From contig JADJCS010000013.1 of assembly GCA_016703105.1 (NCBI GenBank), positions 62,001-126,000 on the forward strand: a DNA stretch of 64,000 bases. Direction: 5' to 3'. The notes under the pieces were generated by a model. It was not told where the DNA came from and did not search any database. It worked only from the letters and a program-made list of their open reading frames with translations. The stretch's first letter is position 1; every line of letters starts with the position of its first letter. Of this stretch, positions 27,527-35,638 are shown one piece after another. This DNA is from Flavobacteriales bacterium. Lineage in GTDB: Bacteria > Bacteroidota > Bacteroidia > Flavobacteriales_F > PHOS-HE28. A program made the translations under genes and the position numbers.

Positions 27527-28228
27527 ATGACGAACACGCTCCGGAACGGCGCATACTTCCTCGCTTCGTGCATGGCGGGACCAGCGATGGCGCAATGCGA
27601 CTACGACCTCTGTGGATACTGGTACTCGGACGACTACAATGCCGGGGTTCCGGTGGAGTATCTGTCCATCGAAAAGGTCGGGAACGAATGGCACTGTCGC
27701 AAGGTGCTTGGCGATCCCTACGTGCCCACCGGCCATCTTACTTGGAAGGGAGTGCAGGATGGCTGCACCATCATCGGTTCGGTTTACGGCACATCGGGTA
27801 TCGGTGCGCCCATTGTGCCTTTAGCCGCTCAACTGTTCATCGTTTCAGCGGACGAACTGGAGATGACCGGGCAATTCACCATGGATTTCCAACGGAGCAC
27901 CGTGGAGCACCTGGAGTTCGTTGGCATCGACACCAAGCTCTGGCCCATCGCCTGCTTCCCTTGCGGATCCTTGTTCCCGAACGTGTTCACCCCCAACTCC
28001 GATGGTGTGAACGACCTTTTCGAACCGACCTGCACGGTGCGCTCGCAACGCTTCAGCATCCGCGACCGTTGGGGCAAGGTGGTCTTCGAAACGGAGGAGG
28101 AAGAACCCAGCTGGGATGGGCGGGACAAGTGGCATCCCTGCGATGCGGGCGTCTATTTCTGGTCCATGATCGATGCCGACGACCGTACAGGCGAGATCCG
28201 GCACGGTACCGTGCAGATCCTGCGGTGA
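27527..28228 (+). CDS. Secreted protein with gliding-motility (T9SS type B) C-terminal domain
   Basis: 233 residues. Signal peptide to about residue 23 (AGPAMAQ). The central ~120 residues (CDYDLCGYWYSDDYN ... EMTGQFTMDF) are unassigned and look like a small secreted beta domain. The last ~85 residues are the CHU_C type B sorting domain: LFPNVFTPNSDGVNDLFEP, then IRDRWGKVVFE and CDAGVYFWSM. Type B cargo is often adhesins of gliding bacteria; here the short passenger gives no function. A box TATCTTGG lies about 35 nt upstream. Confidence 0.85.
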   Translation: MTNTLRNGAYFLASCMAGPAMAQCDYDLCGYWYSDDYNAGVPVEYLSIEKVGNEWHCRKVLGDPYVPTGHLTWKGVQDGCTIIGSVYGTSGIGAPIVPLAAQLFIVSADELEMTGQFTMDFQRSTVEHLEFVGIDTKLWPIACFPCGSLFPNVFTPNSDGVNDLFEPTCTVRSQRFSIRDRWGKVVFETEEEEPSWDGRDKWHPCDAGVYFWSMIDADDRTGEIRHGTVQILR

Positions 28229-28286
28229 TCCTCATCGGATCCGCCGACCGCCATCGCGTAACTTGGCCGTCCACGTACTCCTTGGA

Positions 28287-30380
28287 ATGACCGCCACCCG
28301 GACCCGCCCCGCGCCTACCGTGATCGATACCGACGTCCTCCTGCGCGCCTGGGAGTTGATGTGTACCGCGAAGGCGATGACGGAGATCTACGAGGAGAAC
28401 TTCAAGCTGACCAGCAAGTACGTACACGCCACGAGCCGCGGGCATGAGGCCATCCAACTCGCGCTGGGGATGCAGTTGAAGCCGCAGGATTTCGTGGCGC
28501 CCTACTACCGCGACGACAGCATCCTGCTGGGTATCGGTATGGAGCCCTACGAGCTGATGCTGCAGCTCTTGGCCAAGCGTGACGACCCCTTCAGCGGAGG
28601 ACGCACGTACTACGGCCATCCCAGCTTGCGGCGGGATAGCATGCCGAAGATCCCGCACCAGAGCAGCGCCACCGGTATGCAGGTGATCCCCACCACCGGC
28701 ATCGCATTGGGCCAGTGGTACAAAGAGCGCGCGGGGCTCGCTGAGCAACCCGAAGGTGAGCGGCCCGTGGTGGTGTGTTCGCTGGGCGATGCCGCGATCA
28801 CCGAAGGTGAAGTTTCCGAAGCCTTCCAGATGGCCGTGCTGAAAAAGCTGCCCATCATCTACCTGGTGCAGGACAATGAATGGGATATCAGCGCGAGCGC
28901 TGATGAGATCCGCGTTGCGGACGCGACGGAATACGCCAAGGGCTTCAAAGGACTTGAAACGCGCAGCATCGACGGCACCGACTTCCTAAGTTGCCACGCG
29001 ACCATGCAGGAAGTGATCGGCGCGGTGCGCAGGGACCGCCGTCCCTTCCTGGTGCATGCGAAAGTTCCTCTGCTGAACCACCACACCAGTGGTGTGCGCA
29101 TGGAGTTCTACCGCAGTGCGGAGGACCTCGCCGAACATCGCCGTCGCGATCCGCATCCGCGCTTCCTCCAGCAATTGCTCGATCTGCGCTTGCAACTCGA
29201 TGGGCTGAAGCAACTCGAACAGAAAGCCATCGCTCGCGTGAAAGCGGATTTCGAACGCGCAAGCGCCGCTGCGGATCCTACGCCGGAGGACCTGCACACC
29301 CACATGTTCGCCCCTACGACCGTGACGGAGGAGTTGGGCGAGCGTGCACCCAAAGACCGCGAACCCACAGTAATGGTGGACTGCGCCCTCTTCGCCATCC
29401 GCGAGCTGATGCAGGAGGATCCGCGCTGCCTGCTCTACGGACAGGATGTCGGGGCGCGCCTTGGTGGCGTGTTCCGCGAAGCAGCGACGCTCGCACGCGA
29501 CTTCGGAGATCACCGCGTGTTCAACACGCCGATCCAGGAGGCCTTCATCATCGGTAGCACGGTGGGCATGAGCGCCGCCGGCTTGAAACCGATCGTGGAA
29601 GTGCAGTTCGCGGATTACATCTGGCCGGGGCTCAATCAACTCTTCACCGAAGTGGCGCGCAGCTGTTATCTCACCGTCGGCAAGTGGCCAGTGAGTTGCA
29701 TCCTCCGTGTACCGATCGGCGCGTACGGCAGCGGCGGCCCCTACCACAGCAGCAGTGTGGAGAGCGTGCTCTGCAACATCAAAGGCATCAAGATCGCCTA
29801 CCCCAGCACCGGCGCCGACCTGAAGGGTTTGATGAAGGCTGCCTACCACGATCCGAACCCGGTGGTGATGCTGGAACACAAAGGCCTTTATTGGAGCAAG
29901 ATCAAAGGCACCGAGGAAGCGAAGAGCATCGAGCCTTCGCCGGATTACATCATTCCCTTCGGCAAGGCGCGTATCGTGCAAGAGGCCGATGCGAAAGTGA
30001 TCGAGCGCGGTGAAGCGGCAGTGATCGTCACCTACGGCATGGGCGTTTACTGGGCCAAAGCGGCGGCGAAGAATTTCCCAGGACGCATCACCATCATCGA
30101 TCTACGCACGCTCGTACCCTTGGATGAAGAGACGGTGATGAGAGCCGTCGCCAGGCACGGCCGCTGCCTGGTGATCACTGAAGAACAGGTGACGAACAGC
30201 TTTGCGCAAGCGTTGGCATCGCGCATCGGCGACGGCTGCTTCGAGCAACTCGATGCGCCGGTGCGCACGTTGGGTTCCGTGGACATGCCCGCGATCCCGC
30301 TCAACAGCACACTGGAAGCGGCGATGATCCCGAGCGCGGAAAAGGTCGCCAAGGCGTTGGAGGATCTGCTCACCTACTGA
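28287..30380 (+). CDS. 2-oxoacid dehydrogenase E1 component, alpha and beta subunits fused
   Basis: 697 residues from ATG 28287. Residues 1-330 are an E1 alpha domain with the thiamine-diphosphate motif GDAAITEGEVSEAF ... LVQDNEW (about 167-198). Residues 355-697 are an E1 beta domain (ALFAIRELMQEDPRCLLYGQDVG, NTPIQEAFIIGSTVGMSAAG, EVQFADYIWPGLNQL, VPIGAYGSGGPYHSSSVES). Such fusions occur for the branched-chain 2-oxoacid type in Bacteroidota. It should decarboxylate a 2-oxoacid and pass the acyl group to an E2 lipoyl protein; no E2 or E3 gene is in the window. Branched-chain specificity is likely but not proven. Confidence 0.92.
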   Translation: MTATRTRPAPTVIDTDVLLRAWELMCTAKAMTEIYEENFKLTSKYVHATSRGHEAIQLALGMQLKPQDFVAPYYRDDSILLGIGMEPYELMLQLLAKRDDPFSGGRTYYGHPSLRRDSMPKIPHQSSATGMQVIPTTGIALGQWYKERAGLAEQPEGERPVVVCSLGDAAITEGEVSEAFQMAVLKKLPIIYLVQDNEWDISASADEIRVADATEYAKGFKGLETRSIDGTDFLSCHATMQEVIGAVRRDRRPFLVHAKVPLLNHHTSGVRMEFYRSAEDLAEHRRRDPHPRFLQQLLDLRLQLDGLKQLEQKAIARVKADFERASAAADPTPEDLHTHMFAPTTVTEELGERAPKDREPTVMVDCALFAIRELMQEDPRCLLYGQDVGARLGGVFREAATLARDFGDHRVFNTPIQEAFIIGSTVGMSAAGLKPIVEVQFADYIWPGLNQLFTEVARSCYLTVGKWPVSCILRVPIGAYGSGGPYHSSSVESVLCNIKGIKIAYPSTGADLKGLMKAAYHDPNPVVMLEHKGLYWSKIKGTEEAKSIEPSPDYIIPFGKARIVQEADAKVIERGEAAVIVTYGMGVYWAKAAAKNFPGRITIIDLRTLVPLDEETVMRAVARHGRCLVITEEQVTNSFAQALASRIGDGCFEQLDAPVRTLGSVDMPAIPLNSTLEAAMIPSAEKVAKALEDLLTY

Positions 30381-30384
30381 TCCC

Positions 30385-31026
30385 TTGGAAGAGCGCTTCC
30401 TCCGGGTGGACCGGACCGCACGCTATCATGTGCTGGGAGAAGCCGCAACGGCGCGCAGCATCTGGATCGTGGTCCACGGCTATGGTCAATTGGCCCGCTA
30501 CTTCCTCACTGCTTTTGAAGATCTGGCGGAAGAGCGATTGATCGTCGCGCCCGAAGGGCTCTCGCGTTTCTACACGGACGATGCCCACCAGCGCGTCGGT
30601 GCCACATGGATGACGCGTGAGGACCGCTTGCACGAGATCGACGACCACGTTGCTTATCTCGACGCGCTCGTGGCGTCCGTCGGGCAGGTGGCACCGGGCC
30701 TACCCGTAAATGGCCTGGGCTTTTCGCAAGGCGTAGCTACGGTGACGCGATGGGCCTTGCGTGGGCGCACCCGGCTTCATCAACTCGTGCTCTGGGGCGG
30801 CCAGCTTCCTCCGGAACTCGACACCGCTGCGCTCACGAACGCGCTGAGCACAACGCGCATCGACCTGGTGCACGGCGAGCAGGACAAGTTGGTGCCCGAA
30901 CGCGTGTTCCGGGATGCGGAGGAACGGTTGAGATCGGCCGCCCTGACATTAAGGACGCACACGTTCCCCGGAGGGCATGCGCTGGATCCCGTGATCCTAT
31001 CGCGCTGTATGAAGGATGGAAATTGA
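30385..31026 (+). CDS. Alpha/beta hydrolase, phospholipase/carboxylesterase family
   Basis: 213 residues, start TTG 30385, five bases after the E1 stop, so probably one operon. The oxyanion region is VVHGYGQ, nucleophile Ser in GFSQG (about 113), acid Asp in HGEQDKLVPE (about 171) and His in FPGGHALDP (about 198); the spacing and missing cap fit the PF02230 esterase group. Cytoplasmic (no signal peptide). Substrate unknown. Confidence 0.85.
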   Translation: MEERFLRVDRTARYHVLGEAATARSIWIVVHGYGQLARYFLTAFEDLAEERLIVAPEGLSRFYTDDAHQRVGATWMTREDRLHEIDDHVAYLDALVASVGQVAPGLPVNGLGFSQGVATVTRWALRGRTRLHQLVLWGGQLPPELDTAALTNALSTTRIDLVHGEQDKLVPERVFRDAEERLRSAALTLRTHTFPGGHALDPVILSRCMKDGN

Positions 31027-31034
31027 TCGAAGGA

Positions 31035-32936
31035 TCAGAGCGTCACCGGGTCGCTCATCTTCGTCCAGTCGAGCAGCTCATCGATCGTACGCACCGCCAC
31101 ACTGTGGTAGTTCGGCCGTGCGTTGGCATAGATGTGCTGGGCCATTGCGCGGCCCTTCTCGGTTTTGATCAATGCCTCGTACAGCGGTTGCAGGAATTTG
31201 CGGCGGCCCACGCTCGTGAGGAAAGCGCTCAACCTTTCATACGCGGGCGCATAGTCGTTCTGCACGCTGCGTTCCAGCCACACGGCGAGGATCTCCGAAT
31301 TGCCCGTGCCGGTGAAACGGAAAGCCGAGTCAAGATCGGCCATTTGCGGAGTGGTCATGCTATCCGGTAGATGCCGAACGAAATGGATCCACTCGAACGT
31401 GGACCAGCCCTCTGTGCGCAGCTCGGCAGCTATGGTGCCCAATCGCCAGCGCTCCACCTCCACCTCCACCTTGGTGAACTTGTCGCTCACGGGCACAACG
31501 AGGTCTGCGGGGATCCCGGTGCCATAGACCCATGCCTTCACATCCACCTGCACATTGGCGGGTTCGATCAAATGCTCTTGCAGATGGTCCAGGAACTGTT
31601 CCGTGTTGAGGCTTTGGAAAGCGAACCGATCGAAGTAGTTCCGCAGGAACGCATCGAAGCGCTCACGCCCAACACTTTCCTCCAGGCGACGCAGGAAGGC
31701 ATATCCCTTTTCATAGGCCACATCCGAAACCCCATCGTCCGGATCCCTTCCTGTAAGGTCCAGCTTCAAACGGGTATCCGCGGCCAGACCTTCCCCGGTG
31801 AACTTCTCCACTGTGTGTTGCAGGTCCTGATGCCCGAGGGTGGCGAGCATGTTCGCATAGTCCTTCCCATAGATCTTCTCGCAGATCCGTTTCTCGAAAT
31901 AGACCGTGAAGCCCTCGTTCAGCCAGAAGTCGTTCCAAGTGGCGTTGGTCACCAGGTTGCCGCTCCAGCTATGCGCCAGTTCATGCGCGATGAGGGCGGT
32001 GAGCGAGCGATCGCCCGCCAAGATCGTGGGGGTGGCGAAGGTCAACCGGGGGTTCTCCATGCCACCGAACGGGAAGCTGGGGGGAAGCACCAGCACATCA
32101 TAACGCTCCCAACGGTATGGGCCGTAGAGATCCTCGGCAGCTTGTACCATCCGTTCCATATCCGCGAGTTCCCAAGCGGCGGTGTCCACCATACCCGGCT
32201 CGGCGTATACCCCCGTGCGCGGACCGACGGAACGGAACGCCAGGTCGCCGACGGCGAGGGCCATGAGGTAGGCTGGTATCGGTTGCTCCATATGGAAACT
32301 GTACCGGCCGTCGGGCGAGCGTTCCTGGGTGTTGGAGGCGCTCATCAAGGCCATCAGATCGGGAGGGACCTGCACGCGCGCATCGTATGTGAACCGGATG
32401 CCGGGACTGTCCTGGATCGGGATCCAACTACGCGTGAGGATGGCCTGCCCTTGCGTGAAGAGAAAAGGCTTGGTGCCGCCAGCCGTTTGCCTCGGCTGCA
32501 ACCATTGCAAGGCACGCGCGGCCGGGCCGGTGGTGTACTGGATGGTAAGGCTGTCCGTGTTCTCCGGCAGGTCCACTTCCAAGGCGGCACCGAGCGGCCC
32601 CGCCGTGCCAAGCCGATAGGTCAACGCGTTCCCTTTGGCATCCTTCACGTCATGCAGGGTTAAACCATCGGTATCGAACCGCACTAATGGGCCGTGGCCC
32701 GGCTTCAGTGCGTAGGTGGCCGACCCTTCGATGCGTTGGGCCTCCATGTCCACCTTAATGTCGAGGTCCAGGTGCTGGATCACGGCCTCGTTCGGCCGGG
32801 CGGCGCTGTGCGTGTCCATGGTAAGGGCGGATGTGGTGGTTCCCTCGGCGCCCGACTCGCTGTGATCACCAGCCCCACCGCAGGCAGAGAGCAAGAACAG
32901 GGAAAGACAGGCCGAAGGAAAATGACGGAACGGCAT
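31035..32936 (-). CDS. M1 family aminopeptidase, leukotriene A4 hydrolase-like lipoprotein
   Basis: 634 residues from ATG 32936; the longer frame upstream runs into the tRNA region and is not coding. Lipoprotein signal with lipobox LLSAC. The M1 domain has GGMENPRLTF (about 291), zinc motif HELAHSW (about 314) and the third ligand in NEGFTVYFEKR (about 333), followed by an armadillo-like C-terminal domain as in LTA4 hydrolase and cold-active aminopeptidases. It trims N-terminal residues from peptides, here probably in the periplasm. Convergent with the esterase gene. Confidence 0.93.
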   Translation of the reverse strand: MPFRHFPSACLSLFLLSACGGAGDHSESGAEGTTTSALTMDTHSAARPNEAVIQHLDLDIKVDMEAQRIEGSATYALKPGHGPLVRFDTDGLTLHDVKDAKGNALTYRLGTAGPLGAALEVDLPENTDSLTIQYTTGPAARALQWLQPRQTAGGTKPFLFTQGQAILTRSWIPIQDSPGIRFTYDARVQVPPDLMALMSASNTQERSPDGRYSFHMEQPIPAYLMALAVGDLAFRSVGPRTGVYAEPGMVDTAAWELADMERMVQAAEDLYGPYRWERYDVLVLPPSFPFGGMENPRLTFATPTILAGDRSLTALIAHELAHSWSGNLVTNATWNDFWLNEGFTVYFEKRICEKIYGKDYANMLATLGHQDLQHTVEKFTGEGLAADTRLKLDLTGRDPDDGVSDVAYEKGYAFLRRLEESVGRERFDAFLRNYFDRFAFQSLNTEQFLDHLQEHLIEPANVQVDVKAWVYGTGIPADLVVPVSDKFTKVEVEVERWRLGTIAAELRTEGWSTFEWIHFVRHLPDSMTTPQMADLDSAFRFTGTGNSEILAVWLERSVQNDYAPAYERLSAFLTSVGRRKFLQPLYEALIKTEKGRAMAQHIYANARPNYHSVAVRTIDELLDWTKMSDPVTL

Positions 32937-32956
32937 GGGTTCGAGTGGGGAGCGCG

Positions 32957-32964
32957 CAAATGTA
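32957..32964 (-). promoter_or_regulatory. -7 box before M1 aminopeptidase
   Basis: Minus strand TACATTTG, 20 nt before ATG 32936, an exact TAnnTTTG match. Confidence 0.45.
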
Positions 32965-33040
32965 GGCGCGCATGCGGCCAAGGCCGCGTGCTGTAGGCTC
33001 CCTAACCTCCTGCCCGGATCGCGAAGGGCCCGCGAGGAAA

Positions 33041-33095
33041 GCAAAAGATCCCGCCAAATGGCGGGATGCTCATTGCAGGTCGGGGTGACTGGATT
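33041..33095 (-). pseudogene. tRNA-Pro 3' fragment with its terminator (broken copy)
   Basis: These ~55 bases repeat 33211-33265 with two substitutions: the terminator hairpin GATCCCGCC/GGCGGGATG and the last ~20 nt of tRNA-Pro (complement of CGGGGTGACTGGATT). The rest of the tRNA is missing; unrelated sequence follows from 33096. Confidence 0.7.
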
Positions 33096-33140
33096 GCCCA
33101 GGGCGGGCCATCCAGAATGTGGGGGAACTTCATCCACGAG

Positions 33141-33170
33141 GATCCGGGTCGCTCCGCTCCCGGATCTTTT
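33141..33170 (+). terminator. Terminator-like hairpin inside the broken tRNA-Pro region
   Basis: GATCCGGG (33141-33148) pairs with CCCGGATC (33159-33166) and TTTT follows. No plus-strand gene ends here, so it may be a leftover of the duplicated region. Confidence 0.5.
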
Positions 33171-33212
33171 GTTCCTGTTCTGCCGCGAGCATGCTCGCTT
33201 CGGACCGAAAGC

Positions 33213-33238
33213 AAAAGATCCCGCCAAATGGCGGGATC
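33213..33238 (-). terminator. Terminator of tRNA-Pro
   Basis: On the minus strand GATCCCGCC-ATTT-GGCGGGATC followed by TTTT, 8 nt after the encoded CCA. Confidence 0.85.
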
Positions 33239-33246
33239 CTCATTGC

Positions 33247-33323
33247 TGGTCGGGGTGACTGGATTCGAACCAGCGACCACTTGCACCCCATGCAAGTGCG
33301 CTACCGGGCTGCGCTACACCCCG
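33247..33323 (-). tRNA. tRNA-Pro (anticodon GGG)
   Basis: Complete cloverleaf on the minus strand: acceptor CGGGGTG/CACCCCG, anticodon stem CTTGC/GCAAG with loop ATGGGGT (anticodon GGG), T arm with GTTCGAAT, discriminator A and an encoded CCA at 33249-33247. It has its own terminator at 33213-33238. Confidence 0.95.
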
Positions 33324-33352
33324 AAATTCCTTGTCCCGCATTTCACAGCGAC

Positions 33353-33398
33353 CATCCCGCCAACAGGCGGGATGCGCTACCGGGCTGCGCTACACCCC
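33353..33398 (-). pseudogene. tRNA-Pro 5' fragment joined to a hairpin (broken copy)
   Basis: Bases 33373-33398 are identical over 26 nt to the 5' part of tRNA-Pro (33297-33322). They run directly into a CATCCCGCC-AACA-GGCGGGATG hairpin resembling the tRNA terminator, so the middle and 3' part are deleted. It lies 50 nt upstream of the intact tRNA in transcription order. Confidence 0.7.
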
Positions 33399-33533
33399 AA
33401 GGGGCGGCAAATGTATGATTCCGCCGGTTCTGGCGGATCGGATCGCCAAGGCTTTCCTGGGCCCATCCAGACGTGTAAGGCGATCGTTGACAAACACCTA
33501 AGGATCTTCTTTCGCTCCGCACAGGGATATTCC

Positions 33534-33541
33534 TATTTTTG
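33534..33541 (+). promoter_or_regulatory. -7 box before the PID-CTERM/exosortase operon
   Basis: TATTTTTG fits TAnnTTTG, 19 nt before TTG 33561. Its position supports the three following genes being one transcription unit. Confidence 0.45.
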
Positions 33542-33560
33542 CCGCTCAAGTCTTCGCGTC

Positions 33561-33785
33561 TTGCGCATTACCCTAGTTCTCCGCCTTCTCTTGGTCATGG
33601 CCCTGCTCGCTTTCCCGCTCGCTGGAGGGTTGTGGGCACAACCTCCGGTCGGAGGCCAGCCGCCTTGTTGGCCGCCACCCTGTATCCCCATCGATGGTGG
33701 AGTAGGACTGCTTATCGCCGCTGGCGCACTTTTGGGCGGTCGCACCGCATGGGGTGCCCGTCGAGCTCGCAAGTCCTCCATCTGA
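33561..33785 (+). CDS. Small PID-CTERM exosortase substrate
   Basis: 74 residues if started at TTG 33561 (ATG 33597 would cut into the signal peptide). Layout: basic start and signal peptide (RITLVLRLLLVMALLAFPLAGGLWAQ), a short Pro/Cys-rich mature part (PPVGGQPPCWPPPC), the Pro-Ile-Asp motif IPIDGG at about 42-47, a hydrophobic helix (VGLLIAAGALLGG) and a basic end (RRARKSSI). This is the tripartite layout of PID-CTERM sorting signals processed by exosortase F. The mature peptide would be only about 20 residues. The next gene, 5 nt on, is the exosortase itself. Confidence 0.8.
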   Translation: MRITLVLRLLLVMALLAFPLAGGLWAQPPVGGQPPCWPPPCIPIDGGVGLLIAAGALLGGRTAWGARRARKSSI

Positions 33786-33790
33786 GGCGC

Positions 33791-34351
33791 ATGGCCTCCC
33801 TGTCCGCTCCGCAGGCGGCATGGCGCGATCCGTTGGTCCGCTTTTTCGCGTTCGCAGGCTCTCTATACCTGGGTTGGTATCTGCTCTACGACCTGGTCAT
33901 ACACCCTTGGGGGGTGCTGGACCGGGCCTTGATCGATCAGTTGATCCGGCTGAGCGGGGCGATATTGAGAGGACTGGGAGAGACCTTGATCCCCGAACCC
34001 GCCAACGCAGAAATGATCCGCACCATCGGCGTGGAGGGCGGGCACTTGCTTTGGATCGGGGACCCGTGCAACGGCTTGAGCATTTTCGCGGTGTTCTTGA
34101 TCTTCCTCGCGGCCTACCCCGGCCCCCGCCTCCACAAAACGTGGTTCGCGCTCATCGGTATTCTCAGCATCCACCTTATCAATGCCCTACGCATCGTGGT
34201 TTTGTGTCTCGTGGTGAAAGTGGATTATGAGCTGCTCAACTTCAACCATGACTACACGTTCTATGTGATCGTGTACGGCTGGGTGTTCTTGCTCTGGTAC
34301 TTGTGGGTGAAGCGCTTCGCGAACCGCGGTGTGGGTACCGGTAGGCCATGA
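33791..34351 (+). CDS. xrtF: Exosortase family protein XrtF
   Basis: 186 residues from ATG 33791. Several membrane helices and the exosortase active-site triad: Cys93 in GDPCNGLSIFA, Arg134 in INALRIVVL and His153 in FNHDYTF. Exosortases are membrane cysteine peptidases/transpeptidases that recognise C-terminal sorting signals; XrtF is the small Bacteroidota type that works on PID-CTERM proteins. Flanked by its likely substrate and by the XrtF-associated protein, with a 4-nt ATGA overlap to the latter. Confidence 0.92.
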   Translation: MASLSAPQAAWRDPLVRFFAFAGSLYLGWYLLYDLVIHPWGVLDRALIDQLIRLSGAILRGLGETLIPEPANAEMIRTIGVEGGHLLWIGDPCNGLSIFAVFLIFLAAYPGPRLHKTWFALIGILSIHLINALRIVVLCLVVKVDYELLNFNHDYTFYVIVYGWVFLLWYLWVKRFANRGVGTGRP

Positions 34352-34782
34352 GCAAGCGATGGGGTGTCGCGGCATTGGTCGCCCTGGCCGTCGGATCGGG
34401 CGCACTGCGCGAGTTCCTGTTCGTGAACTTGAACTACCAGTTGGACCATGTGGCCCGCGGCACTCCCTTCTCCTATGCCCATTCGCTTTTCCAAGGATGG
34501 ACACAAGGCATCGGGACCACTGGGCTCACCGCGCTCAAATGGGCCGCCTCGTTCTTCTTCATCCTCCTGATGACCGGCCTTTCCGTTGTTGCTGCCCGAC
34601 TGCTCTTCGGCGACCATCGCTACCTGCGCCTCATCGCCGTCGCGGTCTGTTGCGTGGCCCTGCTGGCCCTACTGCTACATGCTCTTTCATTGGAGATGGC
34701 CGCCGTGAAGCTGCTCCACGCGCTCCAATACCCGGTCATACTTCTGGCCTTGGTGCTGGTTCGGCCCTTGGCACGATCCTGA
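34348..34782 (+). CDS. Exosortase F system-associated membrane protein
   Basis: 144 residues, four hydrophobic segments (about 6-20, 63-85, 95-115, 122-140). The N-terminal part ALREFLFVNLNYQLDHVARGTPFSYAHSLFQGW is the signature of the family always found beside XrtF. Role unknown, presumably a helper of the exosortase in the inner membrane. Overlaps xrtF by 4 nt. Confidence 0.85.
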   Translation: MSKRWGVAALVALAVGSGALREFLFVNLNYQLDHVARGTPFSYAHSLFQGWTQGIGTTGLTALKWAASFFFILLMTGLSVVAARLLFGDHRYLRLIAVAVCCVALLALLLHALSLEMAAVKLLHALQYPVILLALVLVRPLARS

Positions 34783-34805
34783 TCTTCGACGAACCGCGTC
34801 CCGGC

Positions 34806-34813
34806 TACCTTGC
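34806..34813 (+). promoter_or_regulatory. -7-like box 6 nt before the sulfotransferase start
   Basis: TACCTTGC, then six bases and ATG 34820; near-leaderless arrangement. Confidence 0.35.
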
Positions 34814-34819
34814 GCATCC

Positions 34820-35617
34820 ATGTTCATCACGGATCGGTTCGTCCTTCTGAACTTTCCGAAAACGGGCAGCACCTTCGCCCGCAATGTGTTGGCCGAGTTG
34901 CATCGACCTACCGCCCTGCGTGCTCTTCTTGTCAAGCTCGGCCTTGCCCAACCTCTCTACCAGGACCTGATCCTGCCGCGCTACGTGGTCGATCCATCGG
35001 TCCCGGTGCGGACCACGCAGCATCTGGTGTATGCGCAGGTACCCGAAGTGGATCGCCACAAACTCCTGCTCAGCGTTGTGCGAGACCCTTTCAGCCGACT
35101 GATCTCGGCTTTTGAATACCGCGATTGGGTGCGCTTCCCGATGGCACCCATCGAAGACCTGCGCCGATCCTGGCCCACCTTTCCCGATCTGACGTTCGAG
35201 CAGTTCCTCGAAATGAACTACATGCTAGGCCCCGAGCAGCTCATCGGCGACCTACCGCTGCGGGTGGATGTGGGACCATTGACCCTCCAGTTCATCCGGT
35301 TCTATGCGCGCGACCCACGGAGGTACATTCTCGACCTGAGGCCGGGATCGGACCTATTGACCGATCAAGATCGGCATTTCCCATCCATCCGGTTCCTCCA
35401 TACCGAACATCTGAATCAGGAACTCCACGATCTGCTGCTCGAATTGGGTTATGCGCGCGAACGCATTGACTTCATCCTGGAGCGTGGCAAGGTGAACAGC
35501 ACGGAACGTTCGCGCACGGAGTACTTCACCCCGACCCTGCGCGCACTGGTCCTTCAAAAAGAACGCCTCTTCTTCCAACGCTTTCCCGAGTACCTGCCCG
35601 CCCCTTCCGTGAGCTAG
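34820..35617 (+). CDS. Sulfotransferase family protein
   Basis: 265 residues. The PAPS 5'-phosphosulfate loop is seen as NFPKTGSTFARNVL (12-25) and the 3'-phosphate loop as SVVRDPFSRLISAFEYRDW (about 80-98), the two hallmarks of the P-loop sulfotransferase fold. It would move a sulfuryl group from PAPS to an acceptor, often a glycan in bacteria. No PAPS synthesis or glycan genes are next to it. It follows the exosortase genes but has its own promoter-like box. Confidence 0.87.
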   Translation: MFITDRFVLLNFPKTGSTFARNVLAELHRPTALRALLVKLGLAQPLYQDLILPRYVVDPSVPVRTTQHLVYAQVPEVDRHKLLLSVVRDPFSRLISAFEYRDWVRFPMAPIEDLRRSWPTFPDLTFEQFLEMNYMLGPEQLIGDLPLRVDVGPLTLQFIRFYARDPRRYILDLRPGSDLLTDQDRHFPSIRFLHTEHLNQELHDLLLELGYARERIDFILERGKVNSTERSRTEYFTPTLRALVLQKERLFFQRFPEYLPAPSVS

Positions 35618-35625
35618 GCAGCCGC

Positions 35626-35633
35626 TATCTTCA
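35626..35633 (+). promoter_or_regulatory. -7-like box 5 nt before glyA
   Basis: TATCTTCA, five bases, ATG 35639. Same short spacing as at 10150 and 14604. Confidence 0.35.
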
Positions 35634-35638
35634 CCCCC

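Noticed and set aside
33002..33549. Short frames over the tRNA-Pro copies (for example VGVTGFEPATTCTPC)
   Set aside because: They are translations of tRNA and terminator sequence repeated in the area.
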